The notes under the pieces were generated by a model. That model saw nothing but the letters and a program-made list of their open reading frames with translations. It did no database searches and was not told the DNA's origin. The position numbers were made by a program, and so were the translations under genes. A DNA stretch of 64,000 nucleotides from Candidatus Marithrix sp. (GTDB taxonomy: Bacteria > Pseudomonadota > Gammaproteobacteria > Beggiatoales > Beggiatoaceae): positions 243,946-307,945 of the forward strand of contig JADGDS010000003.1 in assembly GCA_016744775.1 (NCBI GenBank), written 5' to 3'. Of this stretch, positions 17,338 through 26,618 are shown piece by piece (position 1 is the first letter of the stretch; each line of letters begins with the position of its first letter).

Positions 17338-18162
17338 ATGAATAAAACAATTGATGATAATAATATGTCTAATAAGAATGCAGCAAAAAGATGGAATGAA
17401 TGGGCTGTTGGTTCTCAGAGAAGTAATTCACCAAAAGGATCTAAAGAATATTTTGATGATATAAAACGATATAGATATGGATATGAAACACCATTTATTC
17501 CAAGATTACTATGTAATAATGTTGAGAATAAAAGTGTATTGGAAATAGGTGTGGGTAATGGAATAGATGGTGTAAGTATGGCAGAAAATGGAGCTTTGTA
17601 TAGTGGAATTGATATAACTAAAAATCATATTGATTTAGCAAAACAAAATTTTCTAAATCATAAACTTGAATCTAAAGAATTTATTTTTGAAGACTTATTG
17701 AATATAAATAGTGAAAAAAAATATGATATTATATACAGTTTTGGTGTTTTGCACCATATTGCACATGAAGAAGAATATTTAAATAAAATAAAAAAATTAT
17801 TACAAATAAATGGTGAACTTAGGATAGCTGTTTATTCTAAATACAGTTTTTTTAATTTTTATTTGTTTATTACTTGGATCATAAAAAATAGATGTTCTGT
17901 AACCTTTAATCAGTGGCAAGGATTTATGAGTGATGGTGCTGCTTTTGAATACCCCATAACTATTAAGATTCGCTCAAAGAATGAAGTCTTTAAGTTATAT
18001 AAAGCTAGTGATTTTGAATTAGTAAACTACTATAAGAGGGGTTTTGTACAAAACTATATACCAATTTTTGGTAAATTATTTAATCCTGATGGTTTATTTT
18101 TAAATTTTATGGGTAGTATCCTTGGGTGGTACCATGTACTGATATTAAAGAAAAAAAATTAA
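17338..18162 (+). CDS. SAM-dependent class I methyltransferase
   Basis: The Rossmann-fold motif I is VLEIGVGNGIDGVSMAENGA and motif IV region IIYSFGVLHHIAHEEEYL. These are typical of small-molecule or sugar methyltransferases. The C-terminal KYSFFNFYLF region and the end GSILGWYHVLILKKK parallel the methyltransferase at 19866, so the two are homologues. I chose the ATG at 17338 (AAGGAT upstream, 4 bp after the previous stop) instead of an ATG at 17275 inside the heparinase gene. It probably O-methylates a sugar of the repeat unit. Confidence 0.8.
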   Translation: MNKTIDDNNMSNKNAAKRWNEWAVGSQRSNSPKGSKEYFDDIKRYRYGYETPFIPRLLCNNVENKSVLEIGVGNGIDGVSMAENGALYSGIDITKNHIDLAKQNFLNHKLESKEFIFEDLLNINSEKKYDIIYSFGVLHHIAHEEEYLNKIKKLLQINGELRIAVYSKYSFFNFYLFITWIIKNRCSVTFNQWQGFMSDGAAFEYPITIKIRSKNEVFKLYKASDFELVNYYKRGFVQNYIPIFGKLFNPDGLFLNFMGSILGWYHVLILKKKN

Positions 18163-18167
18163 TTATT

Positions 18168-19847
18168 ATGAATAAAGTAATTATTAGCATTTACAAATTT
18201 GATGAGGAGTATTTGGAATTTATAAATAAAAATTACAGTGATAGCAAAAATACTTTTGTATCACTACTTGAACTCAAAAATAGTGGTATGAAAAATTTAG
18301 TGAAAACATTTATATCATATAAAAAATATGATGAAGTGGTTATAGTATTCAATGATGAAAACTATAAATTGGTTGAGTCATTATTTTATGTGTTAAGTCT
18401 TAGTATTTTAAAATTAAATATAAGTAGAATACTACCAAATAAAACTAAACAAAAAGTATCATTATTTGATAGGCTTGTGGCTATTTTTAAAATACTGTTT
18501 AGTATTATTGAAACAAAAAAATTAGTTAGTAAAATAAGTGAAGATATAAAACTAATATCATCAAAAAATAATCATGTATTAAATGAAAAAAGTAATATAT
18601 TTTATCTAAAAACAAATCTATCTTTCGGTACAAAAGCAGGTGGGAGTTTAGGACATATCTCCGGTGTGGTAAATTCACTGGCTAAAAAATTAAATTTCAC
18701 TTATATTTCTGCTGACACTCCCATTATGATAGATAATCATATAAAAAAAGAGTTTATAAATTTAGATAAAGTTGTATATAGCATCCCTTACGAGCTTAAT
18801 TTACTTAAATTAAATGAAGCTTTTTTAAATCAAACAGATATATTAATCCAAAAACATAAACCAGATATACTATACCAAAGACTAACTCGTTTTAATAATA
18901 GTGGAGCATATCTATCAAACAAATATCAAATACCTTTGATAGTAGAATATAATGGTTCTGAAGTGTGGGTACAAAATAATTGGGGAATAGATAAACTTAA
19001 ATATTCTAAATTAGCTTTAGAGATGGAAAAGTATGTTTTAAATAGTGCCGATACAATTATAACAGTATCCCAAGTGCTTCAAGATGAATTAATTGAAAGA
19101 GGTTTTGATAAAGATAAAATAGTTTTTTATCCAAACTGTATAGATGAAAATACATTTGATTATAAAAAGTTTCAAGAAAAGGATAAAAAGTTTTTAAGAG
19201 ATAAATTAGGATTTAAAGAAGAAGATAAAATATTGACTTTTATAGGTACATTTGGAGCTTGGCATGGTGTAGATTTTCTGGCTAACTCTATAGTAAAACT
19301 TGTAAAAACTCATAAAGCAGAGTTAGATGAGCGTAAAGTAAAATTTCTACTTATTGGTGATGGGCTTTTAGGCGAGAAAGTAAGAGCTATTTTGGGAACC
19401 GATGATATAAAAGAATATGTGACATTTACTGGACTAATTCCACAAAAAGAAGCGCCTAAATATCTTAGCATATCTGATTGTTTTTTATCTCCACATATAA
19501 AACAGAAAAGTAAATTTATAGGAAGTCCAACCAAACTTTTTGAATATATGGCATTTGCAAAGCCTATCATAGCAAGTAATCTTGACCAAATAGGAGAAGT
19601 GTTTGAATATAAACTATATGCAAATAAATTGGATAATTTTAAAAATATTATTAATGAGAGTGCTATAGTTTATGAACCAGATGATTATGATGATTTTATA
19701 AAGTCTATATTGTTTGTGGTAGAGACAAACTTAGATAAATTGGGAGAAAATGCCTACAATATGGTTATGAAAAAATATAGATGGAATGTGCATGTAGAGA
19801 AGATAATTGAAAGATATAATAAAATTAATAATTTTGAAGTCTATTAA
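18168..19847 (+). CDS. Glycosyltransferase family 4
   Basis: The 559-residue protein is longer than usual for GT4. It has an N-terminal extension of about 150 residues with no clear match, then a GT-B fold: FGTKAGGSLGHISGVVNSLA (acceptor half) and LTFIGTFGAWHGVDFL, later KFIGSPTKLFEYMAFAKPII, the donor-site E(X)7E-like region. It starts at ATG 18168, 5 bp after the methyltransferase stop; the in-frame ATG at 18126 lies inside that gene. A 171-bp copy of its 3' end recurs at 20942-21112. Confidence 0.85.
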   Translation: MNKVIISIYKFDEEYLEFINKNYSDSKNTFVSLLELKNSGMKNLVKTFISYKKYDEVVIVFNDENYKLVESLFYVLSLSILKLNISRILPNKTKQKVSLFDRLVAIFKILFSIIETKKLVSKISEDIKLISSKNNHVLNEKSNIFYLKTNLSFGTKAGGSLGHISGVVNSLAKKLNFTYISADTPIMIDNHIKKEFINLDKVVYSIPYELNLLKLNEAFLNQTDILIQKHKPDILYQRLTRFNNSGAYLSNKYQIPLIVEYNGSEVWVQNNWGIDKLKYSKLALEMEKYVLNSADTIITVSQVLQDELIERGFDKDKIVFYPNCIDENTFDYKKFQEKDKKFLRDKLGFKEEDKILTFIGTFGAWHGVDFLANSIVKLVKTHKAELDERKVKFLLIGDGLLGEKVRAILGTDDIKEYVTFTGLIPQKEAPKYLSISDCFLSPHIKQKSKFIGSPTKLFEYMAFAKPIIASNLDQIGEVFEYKLYANKLDNFKNIINESAIVYEPDDYDDFIKSILFVVETNLDKLGENAYNMVMKKYRWNVHVEKIIERYNKINNFEVY

Positions 19848-19865
19848 AAAATATTGGGTAATAGT

Positions 19866-20666
19866 ATGAATTCATCAGATCACAAACAAGCTGCTCAAAA
19901 ACAATGGAACCAAACACCTTGTGGCGAAGTAGCAGGAAATAAAGAAAATTTAGATTATTTTCTATCAGTTGAACATAACCGTTATGATGTGTATGCACCT
20001 TGGATGAAAGATTTTTTTAAGTTTGATGCCTATGCAGAGAAAAAAGTCCTTGAAATTGGATTTGGACAAGGTACTGACTTGGCACAATTTTCGTTAGGGG
20101 GGGCAAAATGCTTTGGTGTTGATATAACAAAAAAGCATTTTGAACTGGCTACAAACAATTTTCAATTAAGAGGGCTTGAGGCTGAATTTCATTTGGAAGA
20201 TGCCAGCAAATTACATTTTTCGGACAATATGTTTGATGTTGTATATAGTTTTGGTGTCTTACACCATACTCCCGATACAATTAGATGTTTTTCAGAAGCA
20301 TACAGAGTATTGAAACCCGGTGGCGAGTTTATTGTTGCCCTTTATTATCGCTACAGTGCATTTCATATGCTTAATGTATTATTAATTAATGGGTTAATTA
20401 AAGGTAAATTAAAAAAACTAGGCTATGATGGTTTAATCGCTACAGTAGAAAAAGGTGCTGATGGTATTCATATAAAGCCATTAGTAAAAACTTATTCTGT
20501 TAGACAATTAAAAATTATGTTAAGTGATTTCCGTGAGGTTTCTATCAATATTAAACATCTTGATAAAAGCCATTTTTCGTTATTTGGAAAATTTCTTCCT
20601 TCAGCTTTAGTTAAATTATTAGAATCCAAACTAGGCTGGTATGTTATAGCAAAAGCTATAAAATAG
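19866..20666 (+). CDS. SAM-dependent class I methyltransferase
   Basis: Motif I is VLEIGFGQGTDLAQFSLGGA and the post-motif region FDVVYSFGVLHHTPDTIRCF. The protein ends LESKLGWYVIAKAIK. It is a homologue of the enzyme at 17338. The N-terminal QWNQTPCGEVAG resembles sugar-methyltransferase relatives in other gene clusters. An ATG at 19866 is preferred over the TTG at 19854. Codon use is less extreme than in the preceding genes (some CGT, CCC), so it may have a different origin. Confidence 0.8.
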   Translation: MNSSDHKQAAQKQWNQTPCGEVAGNKENLDYFLSVEHNRYDVYAPWMKDFFKFDAYAEKKVLEIGFGQGTDLAQFSLGGAKCFGVDITKKHFELATNNFQLRGLEAEFHLEDASKLHFSDNMFDVVYSFGVLHHTPDTIRCFSEAYRVLKPGGEFIVALYYRYSAFHMLNVLLINGLIKGKLKKLGYDGLIATVEKGADGIHIKPLVKTYSVRQLKIMLSDFREVSINIKHLDKSHFSLFGKFLPSALVKLLESKLGWYVIAKAIK

Positions 20667-20714
20667 TAGCCATATCCAGAATAATCAGAACTTATAATTT
20701 CAATATAACCACAT

Positions 20715-21112
20715 AGTAACAGAGTCTATAGTAGAAAAATATGGCGTAGATAATAGTTTCAAACATTATTCTTGGGGTGCTGGGACGCCTGATTTGATAG
20801 TTGTAAATTCTATACTTTATAAATGGACATCATTTTAAAAATACAGGTAATAATCCAATTGAAAGAGATTATAAAAAAGGTGGCATCAAGTATATTACAA
20901 CTGTACCTAAAGAAAGCTTTTCAAATAACACAAAAAATTTAAAATATTGTAAATGAAAGTGCTATAGTTTATGAACCAGATGATTATGATGATTTTATAA
21001 AATCTATATTGTTTGTGGTAGAGACAAACTTAGATAAATTGGGAGAAAATGCCTACAATATGGTTATGATAAAATATACATGGGATGTGCATGTAGATAA
21101 GATAATTGAAAG
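20715..21112 (+). pseudogene. Degenerate segment: unidentified fragment plus duplicated 3' end of the upstream glycosyltransferase
   Basis: Bases 20715-20838 encode a 36-residue tail (with HYSWGAGTPDLIVVNSI) ending in a stop; I do not recognise it with confidence. Bases 20942-21112 repeat, with about ten differences, the end of the glycosyltransferase gene (19650-19812; ESAIVYEPDDYDDFIKS and LDKLGENAYNMVM). The whole 520-bp gap 20667-21187 has no intact gene. It looks like a recombination scar left when the block was assembled. Confidence 0.75.
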
Positions 21113-21187
21113 GAATATAAAGGCTAGAAATTTCACCACATTAAGTACAAATTAAGTATTTTAGAAAAATAATCATTAAATTCAGGA

Positions 21188-23659
21188 ATGTATAAAATGA
21201 TAGATAAATTAAAAAACTGCTCTTTTGTTTATAAAAGTCTTTTGCTATTAATGATATTGATAATTTCTTTAATCATAAGAGTTTATCATGTTAACGATAT
21301 GCCATTGAAACAGAAACATTTTTATAATTCAAATTATGAACCTGTATTATATTATATGTTAGGCAAAGGTATGAATAAATCAGATGCTCGTGCTTCTGTA
21401 AATCATAACAAGGTTTGGCAATTTTTAAATGCTGAAGTCGATGAATTAGATATATCTACAGTTGAAAGTGTCATAAATGAAAATCCTAATATTAAATACT
21501 TTAAATTAGATCAACAGTATCAAACTTTTGCTTATTATGTTGCAGCATATGTTTGGAAAATATTTGGAATATCATGGAGTAATTTATTTTATTTTTACTC
21601 TTTTTTAAGCATGTTGTCTGGATTAGCTCTATTTTTTGTAGTTAGAAAAGTTAGCAGTTCATACTGGGCAGGAATATTAACTTTAACTATCTATGCCTTA
21701 GCTGTCCCTGATATAGTTGGTTCAGCATGGTCTATTAGGGATGCCTCTCCTCTATGGTTTTTTTCGTTTTCATTATTCTCTTTATTCATATTGACAGATA
21801 TTTACAAAAATAGATGGCTTAATTATCTGTCATACTATTTACTTGGGATTATTGTTATGGTTGGAATTGGATGGAGAAATGATGTTTTACTTTTCTTTCC
21901 AATAATTTTACTATATTTAATAATAAGTTTATTTATAAAATATAAAAAAGAACAAGTTTCAACACAAAATATTTTTATTTTTATATCTTTATTTTTGATT
22001 GGGTCGTATTCTATCCTGAATTTACATGATGCAATGTCTTCTAAAAATCAACCATCATTTGGATTTATGCATATTGCACAATATGCAGAACATACAAGAT
22101 CAAAGATCGGTATGTTTGAAAATAATTTTCAAAATCAATTTAGTGATTCTGTGACAGCTTCTCAAGTAAAAAGTTATCAAGAAGCATCGTATCCAAATAA
22201 AGAAAATGTCATATATATGAAAGGTGATTATGGGAAATATGCCCTAGAATTATACTTTATAGCATTTAAACATAACTTTTACCAATGGACGAAGTCATAC
22301 CCTAACTATCTTTATAAAAAATTTATTTTATCAGATGCTATTTCAGGTAACTATATTAGCACAACAGGTATTTTACAAGATTCTTGGAAATTTTTTGTCC
22401 TTATTGGGCTTATTGGAGGGATACTGCTTTTTATAGTTGGAATATATAGAAAAGAAATAGTTTTATTTATGGGATTTATTTTTTACTATTCTTTAGTCTA
22501 TTGGGCAATACTACCAATGTCTAAGCATATAATGATTATAGTTGTACCAATTAGTATATTGGGTGGATTGTCAATATATTTTATTCTATGTTTACTTTTG
22601 AGTCCAAGTTATAGAAAAACAGTTATAGCTTTAGCAAGTAAAAATAATATGTTAATTGCTATTTATACTTTTGTAACTATAATTTGCTTCTATTTCATAA
22701 TATTAGGTTTGTCAAATTACATCTCCACAAAGTCAAAATCCAATTTTATATCAAAAATTGAAAAATTAAATAAAAACTCATTAGATATTACCTCCAAAAT
22801 TGATAAAAGTAATCAGAATACATTATATTTAGATTTATCTAAATATAATCAAATAGGTTTACTTGTAGAATTTGAAGCTGATAAGGAAGGTTTAGTGACT
22901 ATTAGAAATAAATCTGTTACTAGCAGTCGTCAAATCAGTTCAGTTATAAATCAATATAAAATTGATGATGATTCAAACAAACATTTTTTGTTTACAGTGT
23001 GTACTAAAATTCTTGACACAAATATGGTTAATATCGTATTACCTGTCTATGCAAAAATTAAAAAAGTAAATTTGCTACCTCTTGATAAATGGAATGGAGT
23101 GTGGTACACAACAATATATAATGATAATGAAATATCAGCAGGTTCTAAATCGATTAAAAACATCAAAAAATATGATATTATTCCTAATAATGCTAAGATT
23201 GTTGAAGAGTATGATTTGAATAGTTCAGATTTTATAAAAAGTGCATATCAGAATAAAAACAAACTAGATCTGTTAACTGAACTAAATGAGGATTCATACT
23301 TATGGCATTCTACATCTTTTGCTGATCATTTCTGGAATCGGCTCAAAAATATTAGTGTAGAAAAAAATAATAATACTAGGAGCTTTTTAAGTGTACGATT
23401 TGTAAAAAAATCACTTATGTTTAATGATTATTTAAAAGTGCAACTACATTTTTATGATAAATTAAATAATCGTATATTTATTAGTGCCTTAATGACTACA
23501 AAAGTTTCTATTCTCAATGATGGAAATTATCATGAATTATTATTTGATATTACTGGAGTACCTGTGGAAGCATTAAAATATAGACTCTGTTTTAATGCTA
23601 CAAAACGAGGAAAATACAAAGTTCCTAAGCAATTTAATGTACGAGAAATAAAAATATAA
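21188..23659 (+). CDS. Large multi-span membrane protein, GT-C glycosyltransferase-like
   Basis: The 823-residue protein has a first membrane segment (about 17-37), then a loop, then about nine further segments up to about residue 520, and a soluble C-terminal domain of about 300 residues. This layout fits GT-C enzymes of the dolichyl-phosphate-mannose/ArnT type, which use polyprenyl-linked sugars on the periplasmic side. I do not see the usual acidic DE/DD pair in the first loop (it reads RVYHVNDMP), so activity is uncertain. Strong AT bias and AGA/ATA codons link it to the imported block. It ends 3 bp before the asparagine synthase gene. Confidence 0.6.
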   Translation: MYKMIDKLKNCSFVYKSLLLLMILIISLIIRVYHVNDMPLKQKHFYNSNYEPVLYYMLGKGMNKSDARASVNHNKVWQFLNAEVDELDISTVESVINENPNIKYFKLDQQYQTFAYYVAAYVWKIFGISWSNLFYFYSFLSMLSGLALFFVVRKVSSSYWAGILTLTIYALAVPDIVGSAWSIRDASPLWFFSFSLFSLFILTDIYKNRWLNYLSYYLLGIIVMVGIGWRNDVLLFFPIILLYLIISLFIKYKKEQVSTQNIFIFISLFLIGSYSILNLHDAMSSKNQPSFGFMHIAQYAEHTRSKIGMFENNFQNQFSDSVTASQVKSYQEASYPNKENVIYMKGDYGKYALELYFIAFKHNFYQWTKSYPNYLYKKFILSDAISGNYISTTGILQDSWKFFVLIGLIGGILLFIVGIYRKEIVLFMGFIFYYSLVYWAILPMSKHIMIIVVPISILGGLSIYFILCLLLSPSYRKTVIALASKNNMLIAIYTFVTIICFYFIILGLSNYISTKSKSNFISKIEKLNKNSLDITSKIDKSNQNTLYLDLSKYNQIGLLVEFEADKEGLVTIRNKSVTSSRQISSVINQYKIDDDSNKHFLFTVCTKILDTNMVNIVLPVYAKIKKVNLLPLDKWNGVWYTTIYNDNEISAGSKSIKNIKKYDIIPNNAKIVEEYDLNSSDFIKSAYQNKNKLDLLTELNEDSYLWHSTSFADHFWNRLKNISVEKNNNTRSFLSVRFVKKSLMFNDYLKVQLHFYDKLNNRIFISALMTTKVSILNDGNYHELLFDITGVPVEALKYRLCFNATKRGKYKVPKQFNVREIKI

Positions 23660-23662
23660 TAA

Positions 23663-25513
23663 ATGTGTGGAATAACTGGAGCAATAGGTTTTAAAAATAT
23701 AAGAGATAGAGATAAAAAATATATAGAGGAATTTAATAGCTCTATCTCTCACAGAGGCCCAGATGCCAGTGGTATATGGAGTGATGAAAATGTTGTATTT
23801 GGACATACTAGGTTATCTATTATTGATTTATCAAATAGTTCAAACCAACCAATGCTTTCAAATGATGAAAATATAGCAATAGTTTTTAATGGTGAGATAT
23901 ATAACCATCAAGAGATAAGAGAAGAACTCAAAGATGAATTTGTATTTAAAACAGACCATTCAGATACAGAAGTTATCATTAATGCTTATAAAAAATGGGG
24001 CATAGAAGCTTTACAAAAATTTACTGGGATGTTTGTTATAGCTTTATATGATAAAACAGAAGAAAAGGTCTTTTTAGTAAGAGATAGATTTGGTAAAAAG
24101 CCGTTTTATATCACAACTGTAAATGATACCTTATACTTTTCATCTGAAAATCAAGCTTTTTTTGAAAGTGGCTTATTAAAAAAAGAGTTTAATGATGAAG
24201 CGATATACCATTATCTAACATTTATGACAGTTCCTGCTCCACAAACATTTTTTAAAAATGTTCAAAAGGTAGAAGCTGGATACTACTATGAAATTACTCA
24301 AAATGGAATGCAAAAGCATAAATATTGGGATATAGCAGACTATCTAAATCAAGAAAATAGCTGTACTTTTGAAGAAGCAAAAACTAAAAGTGAAGAGCTT
24401 TTAGAAAAAGCCATGAAGTATAGAAATGTAGCAGATGTACCTATATCTATCGCTTTAAGTGGTGGTCTTGATAGTTCATTAAATTTATACTACACAAAAC
24501 AAAATAGAGAAGATGAAATATCTACTATAAATATATCATATGAAAAAACATCTAAATTTGATGAATCAATGATAGCAGAAAAATATTCAAAAGAACAAAA
24601 AGTAAAATATATACCAAAAAAAATATCACAAAAAGATTTTATAGATTGGATAGAAGAATATCTTAGTATATCAAAAGATATACCAACAGGTGATCCAAAT
24701 ACTGCTTTGATGTATGGAATCTCTAAAATAGCACGGGATAATGGCTTTAAAGTTTTACTTGTAGGCGAGGGCGGAGATGAGATAGGTGGATATCCAATTT
24801 ATGATAAATTAGTACAATTAGATAAAGTGTTAAAATATATACCATATTGGTTTATATCTTTGATATTAAAAATACCTTTACCAAATCAAATTAAGAAAAA
24901 AATACATAGCTTACTGGAAAATCCAGCATATACAAGAAGATTTATATTTGGTTTTTCAGAACTTCAAAAAAAGAAATTTTGGAAAAAAGATAAAAGTTAT
25001 AACTCTTATAAAATTATAAAAAAGTTATCTGATGAGATAACTGGAAAATATAAAGATAGTTTTTTACGAAAAGTGCTAAATGTAGAGTATAAGTTAAGAC
25101 TCGCTGAACTTCTTTTACCAAGGGTTGATTATCCCAGTATGGCGGCTAGTATAGAAGCAAGGAGTCCCTTTATGGATCATTCATTAGTAGAGTACTCTGC
25201 GACACTTCCTTGGGATGTAAAGATGAAAGATGGTGCAAAAACTATTATAAAAGCAATAGCAAAAGATAAATTGCCTGATTATATAGTAAATGCTCCTAAA
25301 GTCGGATTTGGTATGCTTTTAAATCCATTTTTAAAAGACACTATGCCTATATGGTTTAAAGATGATATTTTAGATAAAAACTCACCAATTAAAGAATATA
25401 TCAAATATCAGTTTTTAGAAGATATTTACAATAACCATAATCAAAGTAAAAATTATGGTTATCAGCTTTGGATATTGTACTCATTAAATAAATGGATGGT
25501 AAATAATGGTTAA
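23663..25513 (+). CDS. asnB: Asparagine synthase (glutamine-hydrolysing) type amidotransferase
   Basis: The class II glutaminase domain starts with the nucleophile Cys2 (MCGITGAIGF) and has SHRGPDASG and FNGEIYNHQE. The synthetase domain has the ATP-binding SGGLDSS and GEGGDEIGGY. Length 616 is normal. Free asparagine synthesis is possible, but homologues inside polysaccharide clusters amidate uronic acids, and UDP-ManNAcA is made by this cluster, so uronamide formation is the likelier job. It overlaps the following glycosyltransferase by 8 bp and shares its AT-rich codon use. Confidence 0.85.
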   Translation: MCGITGAIGFKNIRDRDKKYIEEFNSSISHRGPDASGIWSDENVVFGHTRLSIIDLSNSSNQPMLSNDENIAIVFNGEIYNHQEIREELKDEFVFKTDHSDTEVIINAYKKWGIEALQKFTGMFVIALYDKTEEKVFLVRDRFGKKPFYITTVNDTLYFSSENQAFFESGLLKKEFNDEAIYHYLTFMTVPAPQTFFKNVQKVEAGYYYEITQNGMQKHKYWDIADYLNQENSCTFEEAKTKSEELLEKAMKYRNVADVPISIALSGGLDSSLNLYYTKQNREDEISTINISYEKTSKFDESMIAEKYSKEQKVKYIPKKISQKDFIDWIEEYLSISKDIPTGDPNTALMYGISKIARDNGFKVLLVGEGGDEIGGYPIYDKLVQLDKVLKYIPYWFISLILKIPLPNQIKKKIHSLLENPAYTRRFIFGFSELQKKKFWKKDKSYNSYKIIKKLSDEITGKYKDSFLRKVLNVEYKLRLAELLLPRVDYPSMAASIEARSPFMDHSLVEYSATLPWDVKMKDGAKTIIKAIAKDKLPDYIVNAPKVGFGMLLNPFLKDTMPIWFKDDILDKNSPIKEYIKYQFLEDIYNNHNQSKNYGYQLWILYSLNKWMVNNG

Positions 25514-26618
25514 AAAGAAAAGCATACTATTTTTACTTTCGCACCAGCCAAATCCAAGATTTGTGAAGCAGATAAATTTTTTCTCAGTTAATCATGAGAT
25601 ATCTGTAATCTATTATTTTAGAGAATATATGAAAGATTTATCAAGTGAATACAATGATAATGTAAGCTTAAATAAAAGTTTAACAGCTATATCAAATGGT
25701 AGTTATTTGCAAAGAATAGGTAAATATCTAAAATCTATAAAAGAGTTATATAAAATATTACAAACAAATAGCTATGATGTACTTATTGTAAATAATATTG
25801 ATACTTTAGCATTATTTAAACTATCTACAATTTTACAAAAAAATAATACTGATGCAATTATAGAAATATCAGATTTAAGAAATCATACTTTTACAAAAAA
25901 AATTAAATCTAAAATAATAAAAATTATAGAAAAGTTTATGTTTAAATTTGTAGATAAACTTATTGTAACTTCTCCTAAATTTTATGATATGTATTATAAT
26001 ACTCTTTTTAAAGATAAACCATTTATACTTGAAAATAAGCCATTGAGTAATATGATACCGGCAAAACTAAATAAACAAAAGAACGATAAAATTATAATAG
26101 GCATAGTTGGATTACTACTTCAAGGAAAACCTTATAAAACATTATTTGAAACCTTAAAAGATGATGATAGATATGAAGTATCTATCTATGGAAAAGGAAC
26201 ATATCAACCATTAGTTGAAGAATATGCACAAAAATATAAAAATATAAAATATTTTGGTGAATATAATTTTTTTCAAGATAGTGCCAAGATATATGCCACT
26301 CTTGATATACTTTATATGCCTTACGACACTACAAGTAATTCACTGAATAATAAAATAGCATTACCAAACAAACTATATGAAGCTATGTATTTTCAAGTAC
26401 CAATTATTACAAGTTTTGGAACATATTTGGGTGAATTGGTTGAAGAGTATGGTATTGGCAAAGTAATAAAATGTTGTGATAAAAGTGAATTGCTTGAAGT
26501 TATAGAAAAAATAAGTTTAGAAATGAAAAAGTTTAATGAAAATTTTGATAATTTAGATAAAAAAATTTTTTTAGCTGATGATGATTATATTGGATTAGAA
26601 GAATATGTTCAAAATTAA
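25506..26618 (+). CDS. Glycosyltransferase family 4-like
   Basis: The 370-residue GT-B protein has an N-terminal half (ILFLLSHQPNPRFVKQINFF, LIVNNIDTLALF) and a donor half (IGIVGLLLQGKPYKTL, YGKGTYQPLVEEYA, then LPNKLYEAMYFQVPIITSFG with the conserved Glu). It overlaps its neighbours on both sides (8 and 14 bp), so it is co-translated with asnB and the polymerase. The sugar transferred cannot be read from sequence. Confidence 0.8.
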   Translation: MVKKKSILFLLSHQPNPRFVKQINFFSVNHEISVIYYFREYMKDLSSEYNDNVSLNKSLTAISNGSYLQRIGKYLKSIKELYKILQTNSYDVLIVNNIDTLALFKLSTILQKNNTDAIIEISDLRNHTFTKKIKSKIIKIIEKFMFKFVDKLIVTSPKFYDMYYNTLFKDKPFILENKPLSNMIPAKLNKQKNDKIIIGIVGLLLQGKPYKTLFETLKDDDRYEVSIYGKGTYQPLVEEYAQKYKNIKYFGEYNFFQDSAKIYATLDILYMPYDTTSNSLNNKIALPNKLYEAMYFQVPIITSFGTYLGELVEEYGIGKVIKCCDKSELLEVIEKISLEMKKFNENFDNLDKKIFLADDDYIGLEEYVQN

